A program made the translations under genes and the position numbers. This document shows, piece after piece, positions 35,907 to 46,045 of a stretch of 64,000 nucleotides of DNA. Source of the DNA: Asticcacaulis sp. (GTDB lineage: Bacteria; Pseudomonadota; Alphaproteobacteria; Caulobacterales; Caulobacteraceae); NCBI GenBank assembly GCA_024707255.1, contig JANQAC010000001.1, forward strand, positions 2,170,001 through 2,234,000, in the 5' to 3' direction. Positions within the stretch are counted from its first letter, which is position 1; every line of letters begins with the position of its first letter. The notes under the pieces are model-generated. The model searched no databases. It was not told the origin of the DNA and saw only the letters and a list, made by a program, of their open reading frames with translations.

Positions 35907-36510
35907 GACTATCTGGTCCTCTGTGACAAGGGCGTTACGTGCCCTCCGGGAAAGCCCTGTGGTGTTAGGAATGCACGCTTACTCAATGCAATTAACAGAC
36001 CAAAGACTCACGCCAGCAGGACAGATAGGACCCGCTGGGCAGGCCGCTATCTAGGAGGCAATTGTGGCGGAAATGTGTTCGTTTTGTGCGGATGCTTGGC
36101 GAGCGACAGTTATGCTCTGGAGCTTATAAGAAAATCATGCGAATTGATTGCAGCTTAAAATCTTTTTATTGACAGGAAAAGCCAAGTAATTTTCCGATAG
36201 ATTATCGGTAATATGAAATCTTTATTATTTGGAATTGCTTTATAGTCAAATTCATATTCTGAAAAGCTTAATTTAACGAAACATTAAAACCCCGTCTTAA
36301 CAGATTTTCGGGCGCCTTTCCGTCCGCGTAAAGATCGATTGCCAAAATAACCGGCTGGAATCCCAAAAAAAATGCCGCCTGTATGATGACTCCGCTGACA
36401 AGTTCTGGCGCCGTAATGCGGCAAAACGGCGTTATCGGCCGGCCGTTTGACGCGCCGCAAAACTTTTATGCGCCCCTTTCATTTTTTTTGTCTCCCCTTA
36501 TGTTACGTTC
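35907..36510. promoter_or_regulatory. 600-bp gap between the SleB-type gene and uvrB
   Basis: This divergent gap should hold promoters for the minus-strand hydrolase and for uvrB. The middle (36150-36300) is AT-rich. A palindrome CCGATA-gat-TATCGG at 36194-36208 could be a regulator site. No LexA-type box was identified by eye and no gene is evident. Confidence 0.4.
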
Positions 36511-38661
36511 ATGAGCCGTTCTCCCCAAACTCCCGGTTTTTCCGATAATTCCGGCGCCTTTGTTGCCGACTTCGCCCATACGCCTGTCACCTGGGTGCCA
36601 CACAAGCCGGAACGGCCGGAAAAATCGGAAGGTGGCCGGAAATTCCGTCTCGCCGCGCCCTATGAGCCGGCCGGCGACCAGCCGACCGCCATCGCCGACC
36701 TGATGGCGGGGATCAATGCCCACGAGCATGATCAGGTGCTGCTCGGCGTCACCGGTTCCGGCAAGACCTTCACCATGGCCAAGATCATCGAACAGACCCA
36801 GCGCCCGGCCCTGATCATGGCCCATAACAAGACCCTGGCCGCCCAGCTCTACAGCGAGTTCAAGGCGTTCTTCCCGGATAATGCGGTGGAGTATTTCGTC
36901 TCCTATTACGATTATTACCAGCCGGAAGCCTATGTGCCGCGCACCGATACCTTCATCGAGAAGGACTCCTCGATCAACGAGCAGATCGACCGGATGCGCC
37001 ATTCGGCCACCCGTGCCATTCTGGAACGCGACGATGTGATCGTGGTCGCTTCGGTCTCCTGCATCTACGGCATCGGTTCGGTCGAGACCTATACGGCCAT
37101 GACCTTCGACCTGACCGTCGGCCAGACGATCGACGAGGGGCAGTTGCGCGCCGACCTGGTGGCCCTGCAATACAAGCGCAACGACCAGGCGTTCGAGCGC
37201 GGCACCTTCCGCCGGCGCGGCGATGTCATCGAAATCTTCCCGGCCCACTATGAAGACCGCGCCTGGCGCATCAATATGTTCGGCGACGAGATCGAGAGCA
37301 TCCAGGAATTCGATCCGCTGACCGGCAAGAAGATGCAGGACCTGAAAGAGATTCGCGTTTACGCCGCCAGCCACTATGTCACGCCGCGCCCGACACTCAA
37401 CCAGGCGGTCAGCCGCATCAAGGCCGAACTGAAACAGCGGCTGGAGCAGCTTCATGCCGAGGGCAAGCTGCTGGAGGCCCAGCGCCTGGAGCAGCGCACC
37501 ACCTTCGATCTTGAAATGATCGAGGCGACGGGCGCCTGCGCCGGCATCGAAAACTATTCACGTTACCTGACCGGACGCGGTCCCGGCGAACCGCCGCCGA
37601 ACTTCTTCGAATATATGCCGGAAAACGCCCTGTTGTTTGTCGATGAAAGTCACGTTTCAGTGTCGCAGATCGGCGGCATGTATCGCGGCGACTTCGCGCG
37701 CAAGTCGATCCTGGCCGAATACGGTTTCCGTCTGCCGTCCTGCATGGATAACCGCCCGCTCAAGTTCGAAGAATGGGACGCCATGCGGCCGCAATCCATC
37801 TATGTGTCGGCCACGCCCGGCAAATGGGAGATGGAGCGCACCCGGGGTGTTTTTGCCGAGCAGGTCATTCGCCCCACCGGCCTGATCGATCCGCCCGTCG
37901 AGATCCGTCCGGTCCACAAGGACAATTTCAGCCAGGTCGATGACGTGATCGCCGAGGTGCGCGAGGTGGCGAAGCAGGGCTATCGTTCGCTGGTGACTGT
38001 GCTCACCAAGAAGATGGCCGAAAACCTGACCGACTATATGCACGAGCAGGGCATCCGCGTCCGCTACATGCACTCCGACATCGACACGCTGGAGCGTATC
38101 GAGATCATCCGCGACCTGCGCCTGGGCGCCTTCGATGTGCTGGTCGGCATCAACCTGCTGCGCGAAGGGCTCGATATTCCCGAATGCGGCTTTGTCGCCA
38201 TTCTCGATGCCGACAAGGAAGGCTTCCTGCGTTCGGAAACCTCATTGATCCAGACCATCGGCCGGGCGGCGCGCAATGTCGATGGCCGGGTCATCCTCTA
38301 TGCCGACAAGATGACCGGTTCGATGGAGCGCGCGCTGGCGGAAACCAATCGCCGCCGCGAAAAGCAACTCGCCTATAATGCCGAGCATGGTATCACGCCG
38401 GAATCGGTCAAGCGCGGTATCGCCGATATTCTCGACAGCCCGTATGAAAAGTCCGATCGTGTCCAGGTGCCCATGGGCGTGGCTGAGAAGGATGCCAAGC
38501 CGTTTCTCGGCTCCAACTTCCAGGCGACGCTGCGCGATCTCGAAGCAAAGATGCGCGAGGCGGCCGGCAATCTCGAATTTGAGACCGCCGCGCGCCTGCG
38601 TGACGAGATCAAGCGGCTCAAGACGCTCGATCTGGAATTTGCCAGGGGACATGCTGGATAA
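36511..38661 (+). CDS. uvrB: UvrB, excinuclease subunit B
   Basis: A 716-aa helicase-like subunit of the UvrABC nucleotide excision repair complex. Walker A GVTGSGKT is at residues 79-86, the beta-hairpin region [20 protein letters not shown] follows near 130, and motif VI-type [20 protein letters not shown] lies near 587. The C-terminal UVR motif [20 protein letters not shown] binds UvrC. The first 45 residues are an extra Ser/Pro-rich extension before [17 protein letters not shown], where most UvrB proteins begin; the true start could be later. Confidence 0.97.
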   Translation: MSRSPQTPGFSDNSGAFVADFAHTPVTWVPHKPERPEKSEGGRKFRLAAPYEPAGDQPTAIADLMAGINAHEHDQVLLGVTGSGKTFTMAKIIEQTQRPALIMAHNKTLAAQLYSEFKAFFPDNAVEYFVSYYDYYQPEAYVPRTDTFIEKDSSINEQIDRMRHSATRAILERDDVIVVASVSCIYGIGSVETYTAMTFDLTVGQTIDEGQLRADLVALQYKRNDQAFERGTFRRRGDVIEIFPAHYEDRAWRINMFGDEIESIQEFDPLTGKKMQDLKEIRVYAASHYVTPRPTLNQAVSRIKAELKQRLEQLHAEGKLLEAQRLEQRTTFDLEMIEATGACAGIENYSRYLTGRGPGEPPPNFFEYMPENALLFVDESHVSVSQIGGMYRGDFARKSILAEYGFRLPSCMDNRPLKFEEWDAMRPQSIYVSATPGKWEMERTRGVFAEQVIRPTGLIDPPVEIRPVHKDNFSQVDDVIAEVREVAKQGYRSLVTVLTKKMAENLTDYMHEQGIRVRYMHSDIDTLERIEIIRDLRLGAFDVLVGINLLREGLDIPECGFVAILDADKEGFLRSETSLIQTIGRAARNVDGRVILYADKMTGSMERALAETNRRREKQLAYNAEHGITPESVKRGIADILDSPYEKSDRVQVPMGVAEKDAKPFLGSNFQATLRDLEAKMREAAGNLEFETAARLRDEIKRLKTLDLEFARGHAG

Positions 38662-38952
38662 CGCGTAATTCGTTCATACCGGAAGTGTGGAAACGTCCAG
38701 TCTGAATAGCGTTATATATGAGCAACGCCTGTGGACAAATCATGCGCTTTTGACGCATTCACGCCACATTCCCACTGGATTTTTATTTGATTTCGAGAGA
38801 CCCTTCAGTGTGGGCTGCCAGAGTGTGCCGGGATGACTGGCGCAAAAATGGACGGTTCGGGCTGGCATTCTTCTTGCACAGCTTGACGCTTGAGACATAT
38901 GGTTGTCTTTGAACACTGACTCGTGTTGCGTTTGTCAAATGGGGTTAATGAG

Positions 38953-39357
38953 ATGCGTAGGACTAGATTAAATGTGGTGCCGCCGGTCTCCAAGGAGGTC
39001 GCTTTAGGGGCAAATCCGGCGCCGAAGGAAATCGCCCTCGGTCAGATGATTGATGGCGACAAGGTGATGAGCCTGCCTACGCCGGTCACCCACAAGGCCA
39101 GTTTCCCCGAAGACGTGGCGCAGGTCCGTGAAACCCGCACCCAGCGTGTCCGGCGTTTGCAGGAAGAAGCCCGCGCGCTGGCCCGCGAGCAGATCGCCGA
39201 GTTTGAAGTCCTGCTCGATGCCACTGCCAAGGCGGCGCTCGAAATCGCCGATGGGGGCGAGGTCTATTCGATCGGCGCCCGCGAAATCTGCCGGCGTCTG
39301 GCCGATGAACTGCCGCGCACCCTGCAAACCCTCCAGGTCATTTCCCGGAAGCGCTAG
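38953..39357 (+). CDS. Conserved cytoplasmic protein, unknown
   Basis: A 134-aa protein from the ATG at 38953. It starts MRRTRLNVVPPVSKEVALGA, has a flexible N-terminal third and a helical C-terminal part (RVRRLQEEARALAREQIAEF, then ATAKAALEIADGGEVYSIGA and EICRRLADELPRTLQTLQVI). The second half looks like a coiled helical domain. No motif. It is monocistronic in the uvrB-DUF3617 gap. Confidence 0.7.
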   Translation: MRRTRLNVVPPVSKEVALGANPAPKEIALGQMIDGDKVMSLPTPVTHKASFPEDVAQVRETRTQRVRRLQEEARALAREQIAEFEVLLDATAKAALEIADGGEVYSIGAREICRRLADELPRTLQTLQVISRKR

Positions 39358-39527
39358 GTGAGGCGCCAGGCACTGATCTAAAAATTCCCCAGAAACCGTT
39401 TATTAGACTGGTGCATGGGAGGATTTTCCCATAGTCTTTCTCCTTCCGCGGCCGGAAACCTGATGTTCCGTGCCCACGGAAACGATTGCGATGCGCGATC
39501 ATGCGAGACGGACGGGAAAGCGAAGAG

Positions 39528-40166
39528 ATGCTCCAGGTCAATACAGGCGTTATGAGCCGTCTCGTCCTGCTGGCAGGTGTGGCCGTGCTGTCAGGTTGTC
39601 ACAAGAAACCGGAAACACCGCCGCCGCCCGTAATTGCACCGGTGCCGGTGGCTGCCCCCAAACCGCCGCCGCCTCCCCCGGCGCGCAAGCCCGGCCTGTG
39701 GCAGACGACCGTTTCGGAAGAAGGCAGCCCGGAAAAACCGCAGGTGCTCAAAATCTGTATCGATGCTGTCACCGACCAGCACCTGGGCATCCTTGGCACT
39801 GACCTGTCCGGCGATACCTGCACTGCCAAGACCTTCAGTCCGCAAGGCGAGGGCAATTGGGGCGTGCTGGCCGAATGCGCCATGGGCGCCGGTGTCGTGA
39901 CCGAATATTCCGGTTCGGTCACCGGTGATTTCAACAGCCATTATGACATGACTGTCCGTTCGCAAACCACGGGCGGCAGCCAGATGAACCGGGTCACTAA
40001 TTATGTGGTCAACTCGAAGCGTTTGGGCGCCTGTGCCGCCGATCAGAAACCGGGTGACGTCATCAATGATGGCGTCAAGATGAACCTGTTCGGCATGGCC
40101 GGCGTCGATCGCGGTGGTGCGAAAGCTCCGGCGTCGGAAGCGCCTCCGCCGGATGTGGTGGATTAA
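39528..40166 (+). CDS. DUF3617-type lipoprotein
   Basis: A 212-aa protein with a lipoprotein signal (SRLVLLAGVAVLSGCHKK, lipobox LSGC) followed by a Pro-rich linker (PPPPVIAPVPVAAPKPPP). The rest contains KPGLWQTTVSEEG, CIDAVTD and the Cys pair CTAKTFSPQGEGNWGVLAEC, typical of DUF3617. I chose the ATG at 39528, which follows GAAGAG; an internal ATG at 39552 is also possible. It sits in the outer envelope. Function unknown. Confidence 0.75.
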   Translation: MLQVNTGVMSRLVLLAGVAVLSGCHKKPETPPPPVIAPVPVAAPKPPPPPPARKPGLWQTTVSEEGSPEKPQVLKICIDAVTDQHLGILGTDLSGDTCTAKTFSPQGEGNWGVLAECAMGAGVVTEYSGSVTGDFNSHYDMTVRSQTTGGSQMNRVTNYVVNSKRLGACAADQKPGDVINDGVKMNLFGMAGVDRGGAKAPASEAPPPDVVD

Positions 40167-40170
40167 GGTT

Positions 40171-40590
40171 TTACGCCAGCCAGGCTTTCGGGTTCGGTAT
40201 CGGACGCTGATGCAGCAGGTGGTTGAACCCCATCACCGCGCGGCCGACCGTATAGCCCAGGCAAAACAGCAGCAGGAGCAGCATTATAGTCGTGATCGCC
40301 GGTGCGGTGATATGGTTCTTCTGTACGAAGGTATAGGCCACCGCGTTCAGCAGGACCGGGCCTATGCCGTACCAGAAGGTGCGCTTCTGGAATTCGTAAT
40401 GGCTCCTGATCCAGTCCGGCGCCTTGTCCTCGGCGAAATTGGCCACCAGCATGGCCAGGAGCGCGGTCAGGCCAAAGGTCATGATCGTGAACAGGATCAG
40501 CAGATAGTTGAGATAGGCGGTCAGGCGCGGATCAGCCAGAAAGGCTTTCAGGCCGCTCAGGGTCGTTTCGGCAGGGGGCTTGGCGGTCAT
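40171..40590 (-). CDS. Multi-pass membrane protein, unknown
   Basis: A 139-aa protein with three to four membrane segments (LLILFTIMTFGLTALLAMLV, FWYGIGPVLLNAVAYTFV, ITTIMLLLLLFCLGYTVGRA). The soluble part between the first two has EDKAPDWIRSHYEFQKRTFW, which resembles DUF4870-type proteins. The gene converges with the DUF3617 gene, with only 4 bp between stops. Confidence 0.65.
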   Translation of the reverse strand: MTAKPPAETTLSGLKAFLADPRLTAYLNYLLILFTIMTFGLTALLAMLVANFAEDKAPDWIRSHYEFQKRTFWYGIGPVLLNAVAYTFVQKNHITAPAITTIMLLLLLFCLGYTVGRAVMGFNHLLHQRPIPNPKAWLA

Positions 40591-40655
40591 TTCGATCTAT
40601 CCGGCTGGCTTTCCCCGGAGCCTAGTACGGCGGGGCGTATACCGCAATGCAATAT

Positions 40656-41192
40656 TCAAATCTCGATGTTCGGCACCAGCGGTGCCAGGTCGGTGACGCC
40701 AATATCCAGGCCGATCTGGCTGAGCAGGGTGGTGATCTGGCCGCGGTGGTGGGTCTGGTGGTTGAAGACGTGGCTGAGAAGCAGGCCGGTCGTTTTCGTG
40801 AAGGGCTGGCCGCTGCTGTTACGATAGCTGAGCGGCGCGGCGATATCGGCATCGCTCAATTGATCGATGAAGCGGATATAGAGGGCATCCAGGGTCTCGC
40901 GCACCGGCTTCAATTCGGCGAGGGTGGGGTAGAGCAGGTCGGCCAACCTTGTCGGCTTTGGCAGGGCATCGAGCGGCGCCAGAACTTCGCCATAGGGCTG
41001 CGGCCGGAAACGATTGAGCCACATCAGGTCGGCGACAATCAGATGGTTCAGTGTGCCGAGCACCGAGCCGAAAAAGGCCCCGCGCGGCGCCAGCAGTTCG
41101 GCATCCGGCAATGGCGCAATGACCGCGATCAGGCGCTGGTTCATGACGCTGTTATAGGTCGCCATCAGGCGCAGGTGGTCTTTGTAGTGCAT
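40656..41192 (-). CDS. DinB-family protein
   Basis: A 178-aa four-helix-bundle protein. HYKDHLRLMATYNSVMNQRL, SVLGTLNHLIVADLMWLNRF and SHVFNHQTHHRGQITTLLSQ give the DinB/YfiT pattern with three metal-binding His, one in the LNHLI helix and two in the FNHQTHHRGQ region. Such proteins often act as thiol-dependent transferases; the substrate here is unknown. A CATGGCTCC/GGAGCCATG stem overlaps its start. Confidence 0.85.
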   Translation of the reverse strand: MHYKDHLRLMATYNSVMNQRLIAVIAPLPDAELLAPRGAFFGSVLGTLNHLIVADLMWLNRFRPQPYGEVLAPLDALPKPTRLADLLYPTLAELKPVRETLDALYIRFIDQLSDADIAAPLSYRNSSGQPFTKTTGLLLSHVFNHQTHHRGQITTLLSQIGLDIGVTDLAPLVPNIEI

Positions 41193-41232
41193 GGCTCCAG
41201 CCTATCTCAGGCCGGAGCCATGCCGCAACAGC

Positions 41233-41784
41233 TTAGTTGAGGGCAGCCATCTGGCTGTTGGTCTTGCTTTCGGCGATCAGATCGGTGACGAGTTGCTCGA
41301 TATTGGCCTTGATTGCGCCTTCGTTAGCCAGTTGCAGGCGCTTCACACCCATAAAGGCGTCGCTCATCTTGGCGGTGTAGGGGGTGGCGACATCCTTGGT
41401 CCAGACCACGTTTCCGGCAGTATCGGTCAGGGTATATTTCACGGTTGCCGTGACGGTCATATCCAGGCCCATCATCGGCTGCTTGAGTTGGACAAGCTGT
41501 GCCGAAAGATTGAAGCGGGCGTTTTCGGTGGCCAGCATGGTATTAGCCGCCAGGCTTTGGCGCAGGGCCTCGGCGAAATCCTCGTTCGAAACGTTGGATA
41601 CCCACATCGGATTGGTTGTCTTGCCGCCGGTCACGGTCGGGGCGGCAATGGCGTGATTGAGTGAGGACGTGCTGTCGATCAGGCTTTGCTGCGTGACGGC
41701 CACGGCCATGGCGCCTGGATTGGATGCCGACGCGCAGCCAGAAAGGATAAGGCACGCCGCAGCCGCGCCGAGAAACTTTTTCAT
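41233..41784 (-). CDS. Lipoprotein, unknown
   Basis: A 183-aa protein from the ATG at 41784. The signal KKFLGAAAACLILSGCASAS carries a lipobox (LSGC). The rest is a strand-rich domain with VTATVKYTLTDTAGNVVWTK and ends IEQLVTDLIAESKTNSQMAA. The layout is like small LPS-assembly or curli-type lipoproteins, but no family is recognised. GGGGGG precedes the ATG as ribosome site. Confidence 0.7.
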   Translation of the reverse strand: MKKFLGAAAACLILSGCASASNPGAMAVAVTQQSLIDSTSSLNHAIAAPTVTGGKTTNPMWVSNVSNEDFAEALRQSLAANTMLATENARFNLSAQLVQLKQPMMGLDMTVTATVKYTLTDTAGNVVWTKDVATPYTAKMSDAFMGVKRLQLANEGAIKANIEQLVTDLIAESKTNSQMAALN

Positions 41785-41919
41785 GATGTCCCCCCGAAGG
41801 TTTATAGGTAACAAAATACTACATTCCACTACCTCCGGTTATTGTCAACCGGGTTCTTTGCGTTTAGAAGCGAGGGAGCCGACATATTATATCCGGCGTG
41901 ACTTTGAGGGGGGAATGTT

Positions 41920-42264
41920 ATGAAGCGACTAACTGTCGTTATGGGCTTATTGCTGCTGACGGGCTGTGGCGGGCGCGTCGCTCAGCCCGTCCAACTGGTA
42001 AGGGATATCGATTCCAGTCTGACCTGTGATCATCTGAAGGCGGAATACGACAACAATCTGAAGCGTAGGGTGGAGTTGACGGGCGAGTCAGCCGACAAGG
42101 TCGGCAACAATATTGGCATATTACTGGTTTCCCCTCTGTTCCTGGATCTGTCGGACACGCAAAAGGTCGAAGTCAAGGCATTGTTGGCGCGAAACGAGCG
42201 CTTGCAGCAGTTGGCGACGACGAAATCATGCTCCGCCCTTATGCCGGCGGCCACGGGCCGTTAA
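41920..42264 (+). CDS. Small lipoprotein, unknown
   Basis: A 114-aa protein with signal MKRLTVVMGLLLLTGCGG (lipobox LTGC). The rest has SLTCDHLKAEYDNNLKRRVE, a hydrophobic stretch NNIGILLVSPLFLDLSDTQK and a helix. Two Cys lie in the mature part. GGGGGGAAT lies before the ATG. It converges with folB, overlapping its stop by 4 bp. Confidence 0.65.
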   Translation: MKRLTVVMGLLLLTGCGGRVAQPVQLVRDIDSSLTCDHLKAEYDNNLKRRVELTGESADKVGNNIGILLVSPLFLDLSDTQKVEVKALLARNERLQQLATTKSCSALMPAATGR

Positions 42265-42614
42265 GGCTCAAACACCACACAGACGCCCGCCTGGTCGGCA
42301 TCGGCCAGGGCTTCCGGCTTGATCACCGAGACCTCGACACGACGGACATGCGGCAGGGCCACCAGCGTGCGCGCCATGTCCTCGGCCAGGGTTTCGACCA
42401 GCTTGATATGACCGCGATCGATGAACTCACGGGCAATCTGGCCGACCAGTTCGTAGTTGAGCGTATCCTTCAAGCCATGGATGGCGTGCAGGTCGAGATC
42501 GAAAACGGCGTCGATAATCAACGGCTGAGTGCGGCCATGTTCATGGTCATAGATGCCGATGGCGGCCTCAACCCTCAGGCCCTTGACGAAGACGCGACGC
42601 GAAATCAAGTTCAT
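42261..42614 (-). CDS. folB: FolB, dihydroneopterin aldolase
   Basis: A 117-aa enzyme of folate synthesis that cleaves dihydroneopterin to hydroxymethyl-dihydropterin and glycolaldehyde. VFVKGLRVEAAIGIYDHEHG carries the conserved GIYDHE motif with the catalytic Glu region, and LIIDAVFDLDLHAIHGLKDT, VGQIAREFIDRGHIKLVETL follow. The ATG at 42614 overlaps the stop of the upstream QueD-like gene (ATGA), so the two pterin genes are one transcript. Confidence 0.9.
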   Translation of the reverse strand: MNLISRRVFVKGLRVEAAIGIYDHEHGRTQPLIIDAVFDLDLHAIHGLKDTLNYELVGQIAREFIDRGHIKLVETLAEDMARTLVALPHVRRVEVSVIKPEALADADQAGVCVVFEP

Positions 42615-43159
42615 GATAAGGCATCCCACGCATCGGGGGCCAGCAGATCATTCAGGCTCATATCGGCGCGGTGGCACCATTCGCCCAGCCGGATCGGGCA
42701 GGCGGCGATATCGTCGGGCCCAAGCACCACGCTGTTGGTCGGGGTTTCCTCGATCTCGAAGCGCACACACTCGAATTCCGGCAGGTGCGCGGCCAGGATG
42801 GCGTTCAGCTTCATGTAGAGTGCGCTAGCGACGGCCTCGGTGGTGGGATCGCCCTCGATCACCAGCAGGCGCGGCAGCAGGTCCGGTTCATGCTGGCGGA
42901 AATAGCCAATCATCGGATCGTCATGGCCAAGCTGGAAGGCATGATCGAGACTGTCATCGACAAAGCGGTGCCAGTGGCGTTTCAGGTCGGCGAAGCTGGC
43001 GGCATAGTTGGCATTGCCCCAGCGCATGGCGCCGGCGTCCTTCGCCTGGAGGCTGACCACGACGAATTCATTATGGCCATGCGGTGTCAGGCACTTCGAA
43101 TTGGCATCGAAGCGCAGGCGGTGGGCCATGGAAAAGCGGCGTTTGAACTGAAGCTGCAC
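42611..43159 (-). CDS. 6-pyruvoyl-tetrahydropterin synthase/QueD family protein
   Basis: A 182-aa protein with FSMAHRLRFDANSKCLTPHGHN, where His and HGH bind zinc in PTPS/QueD proteins. HRFVDDSLDHAFQLGHDDPM carries the conserved Asp-His, and VRFEIEETPTNSVV the Glu. It is longer than most QueD (about 120 aa), with an added C-terminal part RLGEWCHRADMSLNDLLAPD. It probably acts in queuosine or folate-type pterin chemistry; its coupling to folB supports a pterin role but not which one. Confidence 0.83.
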   Translation of the reverse strand: MQLQFKRRFSMAHRLRFDANSKCLTPHGHNEFVVVSLQAKDAGAMRWGNANYAASFADLKRHWHRFVDDSLDHAFQLGHDDPMIGYFRQHEPDLLPRLLVIEGDPTTEAVASALYMKLNAILAAHLPEFECVRFEIEETPTNSVVLGPDDIAACPIRLGEWCHRADMSLNDLLAPDAWDALS

Positions 43160-43224
43160 GGGAGGGGCCTATGGAAAACTCCTGCCTGCTAAATCCCATA
43201 GAGCCCCCGGAGTCAATCGGTACG

Positions 43225-44287
43225 TCAGGCGCGCACGTCGAAAACCATGTTGAACGGCGTTTCGGTGGCACGTCGGAAGTGTGAGAAGCCGGCATCCATT
43301 GCCACCTTGCGCAGCCGGATTTCGCCGGCCTGCGCCCCCAGGCCGAGGCCGACTTCCTGCGACAGCGAGGCCGGCGTGCAGACCATGGTGGAGGCGCCGT
43401 AGAAGATGCGGCCGACCGGATTGAGGTTTTCCTTCAACGTATCATGCGCGAAAGGCTCGACGATCATCCAGGTGCCGTCGGGCGCCAGGGTTTCCCTGAC
43501 GTGTCGGCCAGCCCCGACTGGATCACCCATGTCGTGCAGGCAGTCGAACATGGCGACGAGGTCGTACTCGCGCGCCGGGAAATCCTTGGCCGAAGCCTGC
43601 TCGAAGGTAACGCGATCATCGACCCCGGCTTCCTTCGCGGCGGCCCATGGCGCGTTCGATGGAGGGGCCGTGATAATCGAAGCCGGTCAGTTTCGCGGTC
43701 GGGAACGCCTTGGCCATCAGTATGGTGGAGGCGCCGTGGCCGCAGCCGACATCGGCCACCCTCGCGCCGTGTTCGAGCTTGTCTTTCAGGCCGTCGATCG
43801 CCGGAATCCATTCCTCGATCAGGTGCGCATTATAGCCGGGCCGGAAGAAGCGCTCGGTGCCGCGGAAGAGGCACTGGCTGTGGTCGTGCCAGCCGACCCC
43901 GGCCCCGGTGCGGAAGGCTTCGGCGATCTTCGGTTCATCGAGCCAGATGGACTGCATGATCTCAAAAGCGCCGCCGAAAAAGGCCGGGCTGTCCTCCTCG
44001 GCAAAGGCCATGGCCTGTTCCGGCGACAGGCTGAAAGTGCCGTCTTCGTCATTATAATCGATATATTCGGCCGCGGCCTGGGCGGAGAGCCATTCGCGCA
44101 GGTAGCGCTCCTTGTAGCCGGTCTTGCGCGCCAGGCTTTCGGGCGTGACGGGCACGCCGTCGGCCATGGCCTTGTAGAGGCCGAGCTGGTCGCCCAGCAG
44201 GACAGTGGCGCCGGTGACGGAGGCGCCCAGCTCGCCGACCATCCGGCCGACCAGTGCATCGAGTTTTTGGGGATCGGGTTGACGCAT
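43225..44287 (-). CDS. SAM-dependent methyltransferase, frameshifted
   Basis: From the ATG at 44287 (MRQPDPQKLDALVGRMVGEL). An N-terminal winged-helix part (YKAMADGVPVTPESLARKTG) is followed by the Rossmann motif ARVADVGCGHGASTILMAKA and LTGFDYHGPS. The frame breaks at 43644-43646; dropping one base gives ERAMAAAKEAGVDDRVTFEQ and continues into DLVAMFDCLHDMGDPVGAGR and APDGTWMIVEPFAHDTL to the stop at 43225. The joined protein is about 353 aa, like Rv2258c-type methyltransferases. Substrate unknown. The defect is probably a sequence error. Confidence 0.82.
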
Positions 44288-44405
44288 GACTGTGCTCCTT
44301 GTGAATGGACCACTTCGTCTCTGCGCCGGAAAGGATGTGCGGAACTTTTGCCGGAGTGTACGCCTGTCCGAAACGCGCGGCAAGCGGGCTCAGTTCAGCC
44401 CGCCA

Positions 44406-44957
44406 TCAGGCGGGCGGCGGAGGTTTTTGCACGGGTTTGACCTGTGCCTGGGCGGCTCTTTTCAGGGCCAGTTCGGCCCGTGCCGTTTCGAAAGCCTCGG
44501 TGTAATCGACATAGGTGACCTTGGGGCCACCGGCGGGCGCGGCCTTATGGGGCAGCGGCGCGGCGGAGGCTGGTGCAGTCTGTGCGATATTTTGGACAAT
44601 GTCTTCAGCAGCGTCCCACCATGATCCCAGAGCCTGACGGCGCTCTTCGCCCCATTTCAGCGTACTGGCCAGCGAGACGCGCGCCTTGATGGCCGCGACC
44701 TCATGGGTGGCGCGTTCGGCTTCGAGCTGGTGCGGATTGGGCGACTTGTCGCGCGTCTGGCGCTCGGCGCGGTCGCAGCGGCTGTAGACGCGCTCGATCA
44801 TGGCAGCCACGCGTACGGCGCGCTCGACGCCCGGCATATCTTCGGGATCGTCCATGGCGGTGATCTTCAACAGCATTCGGTCGGCAAAGGCGCGCAACAT
44901 CTCGCGCCGCTCTTCCGGCGTCAGTTGTGCCTGTGCTGTCTGGTCATCCAAAGCCAT
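44406..44957 (-). CDS. Conserved hypothetical protein
   Basis: A 183-aa cytoplasmic protein from the ATG at 44957 (MALDDQTAQAQLTPEERREM). It is helical and strongly charged (VERAVRVAAMIERVYSRCDR, then HQLEAERATHEVAAIKARVS), with a Pro/Ala-rich C-terminal tail ending KPPPPA. The family is not recognised. It lies at the border of the AT-rich insert at 45.0 kb. Confidence 0.65.
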   Translation of the reverse strand: MALDDQTAQAQLTPEERREMLRAFADRMLLKITAMDDPEDMPGVERAVRVAAMIERVYSRCDRAERQTRDKSPNPHQLEAERATHEVAAIKARVSLASTLKWGEERRQALGSWWDAAEDIVQNIAQTAPASAAPLPHKAAPAGGPKVTYVDYTEAFETARAELALKRAAQAQVKPVQKPPPPA

Positions 44958-45251
44958 GGGTACAGAATGCACCGGGAAATTTGAGAGGGGATAATTGTTG
45001 GGAGTTGGCCCTTAGGCGGCGTTGACGATCTCGTTAAAAGTGCAAAAGCGGACGTGGCTAGTGAACAGCATCGTTCGTAAGTATGAGACCGCCGGGTACT
45101 CTCTGTAAAATTTCCCCGTAGTTAGTTGGTCGCTTCATAATGTTGGCCAGCTCGGAATCTTGCCGTCTGAATGCTGCATTAGGAGCGGCAATATGTACGG
45201 TAGACAAGAGTCATAGTTCAAACTACAGTCGAATCAAAAGGAAAGAGGGCT

Positions 45252-46035
45252 ATGCGTTTTCCGGAGACCGGTCGGATCATTTATGAACGAAATCCCATCC
45301 GGGAGGTGATCTGTCAAATCAGTTTTCCGCGCGCCTTAATCATTGAGGGAACTCTTCCTTTTGAATTTCAAGAGGCCATTAAGCCTCTCTTCCCTAACGT
45401 ATCGATCCGCGATATAGTCCCGCTCTCCATTACGTCATTTTCGCCAAGCGAAAATGACGCTGCACTTGATCGACGCAGACAGCTGTACGATTTTTTCCAC
45501 CGAAGACGGGAAATTCACTTGTACGTTATCTAGTGAATTTCTGGCTTTAACGGCGACCTCGTACGAATGCTGGGAAAATTTTCTTCAACACCTTCAACCT
45601 ACACTCGAAGCGCTGGCTGACATATATTCGCCACCGTATTTTACAAGACTCGGGCTTAGGTATCGAAATGTCTTCGATAGGGAGACGTTAAATCTTTCTG
45701 CGACACGGTGGGGAGATCTGGTTCGACCGGCTGCCTTGGGCATTGTATCTGAGGAAGATGTTAAGATAGATGATGTAATCGAAGCACAGTCTGCGGTTGC
45801 GATCGAGCTAGAAACGGGAAAGTTGTTTTGTCGATATGGCCTTTTGAAAGAAGGCGATGGACCTAACAAGTTCCTGTTGGATAATGATTTTTTTCTTGAT
45901 CAAAATATACGAGGAGTAAAAGATGCAGTTGGCACCCTCGCAAAACTTAATAACCAGTCAGGCTCAGTCTTTAGATGGTTCATCAAAGACGCGCTCCATA
46001 ATGCTATGGAACCAAAAAACGCTGAGAAAAAATGA
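45252..46035 (+). CDS. TIGR04255 family protein, frameshifted
   Basis: The start MRFPETGRIIYERNPIREVI, then CQISFPRALIIEGTLPFEFQ matches TIGR04255, a family of unknown function seen in accessory loci. The frame breaks at the six-T run 45491-45496. With five T it reads LYDFSTEDGKFTCTLSSEFL and continues SYECWENFLQHLQPTLEALA, PYFTRLGLRYRNVFDRETL to 46035, about 260 aa. The DNA is AT-rich compared with its surroundings, so it was probably acquired. RBS AAAGAGG lies before the ATG. Confidence 0.8.
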
Positions 46036-46045
46036 GCAATCCCAT

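Noticed and set aside
34722..36158. 478-codon open frame on the plus strand
   Set aside because: Antisense to the SleB-type hydrolase, whose motifs are clear; no conserved residues in the shadow frame.
41190..41221. Terminator hairpin between the DinB-family gene and the 41233 lipoprotein gene
   Set aside because: The stem CATGGCTCC/GGAGCCATG overlaps the DinB start codon and has no T-run, so it is not a convincing terminator.
43225..44287. Two separate genes (a short methyltransferase fragment and an upstream gene)
   Set aside because: The two frames are complementary halves of one methyltransferase and rejoin with a single base change.
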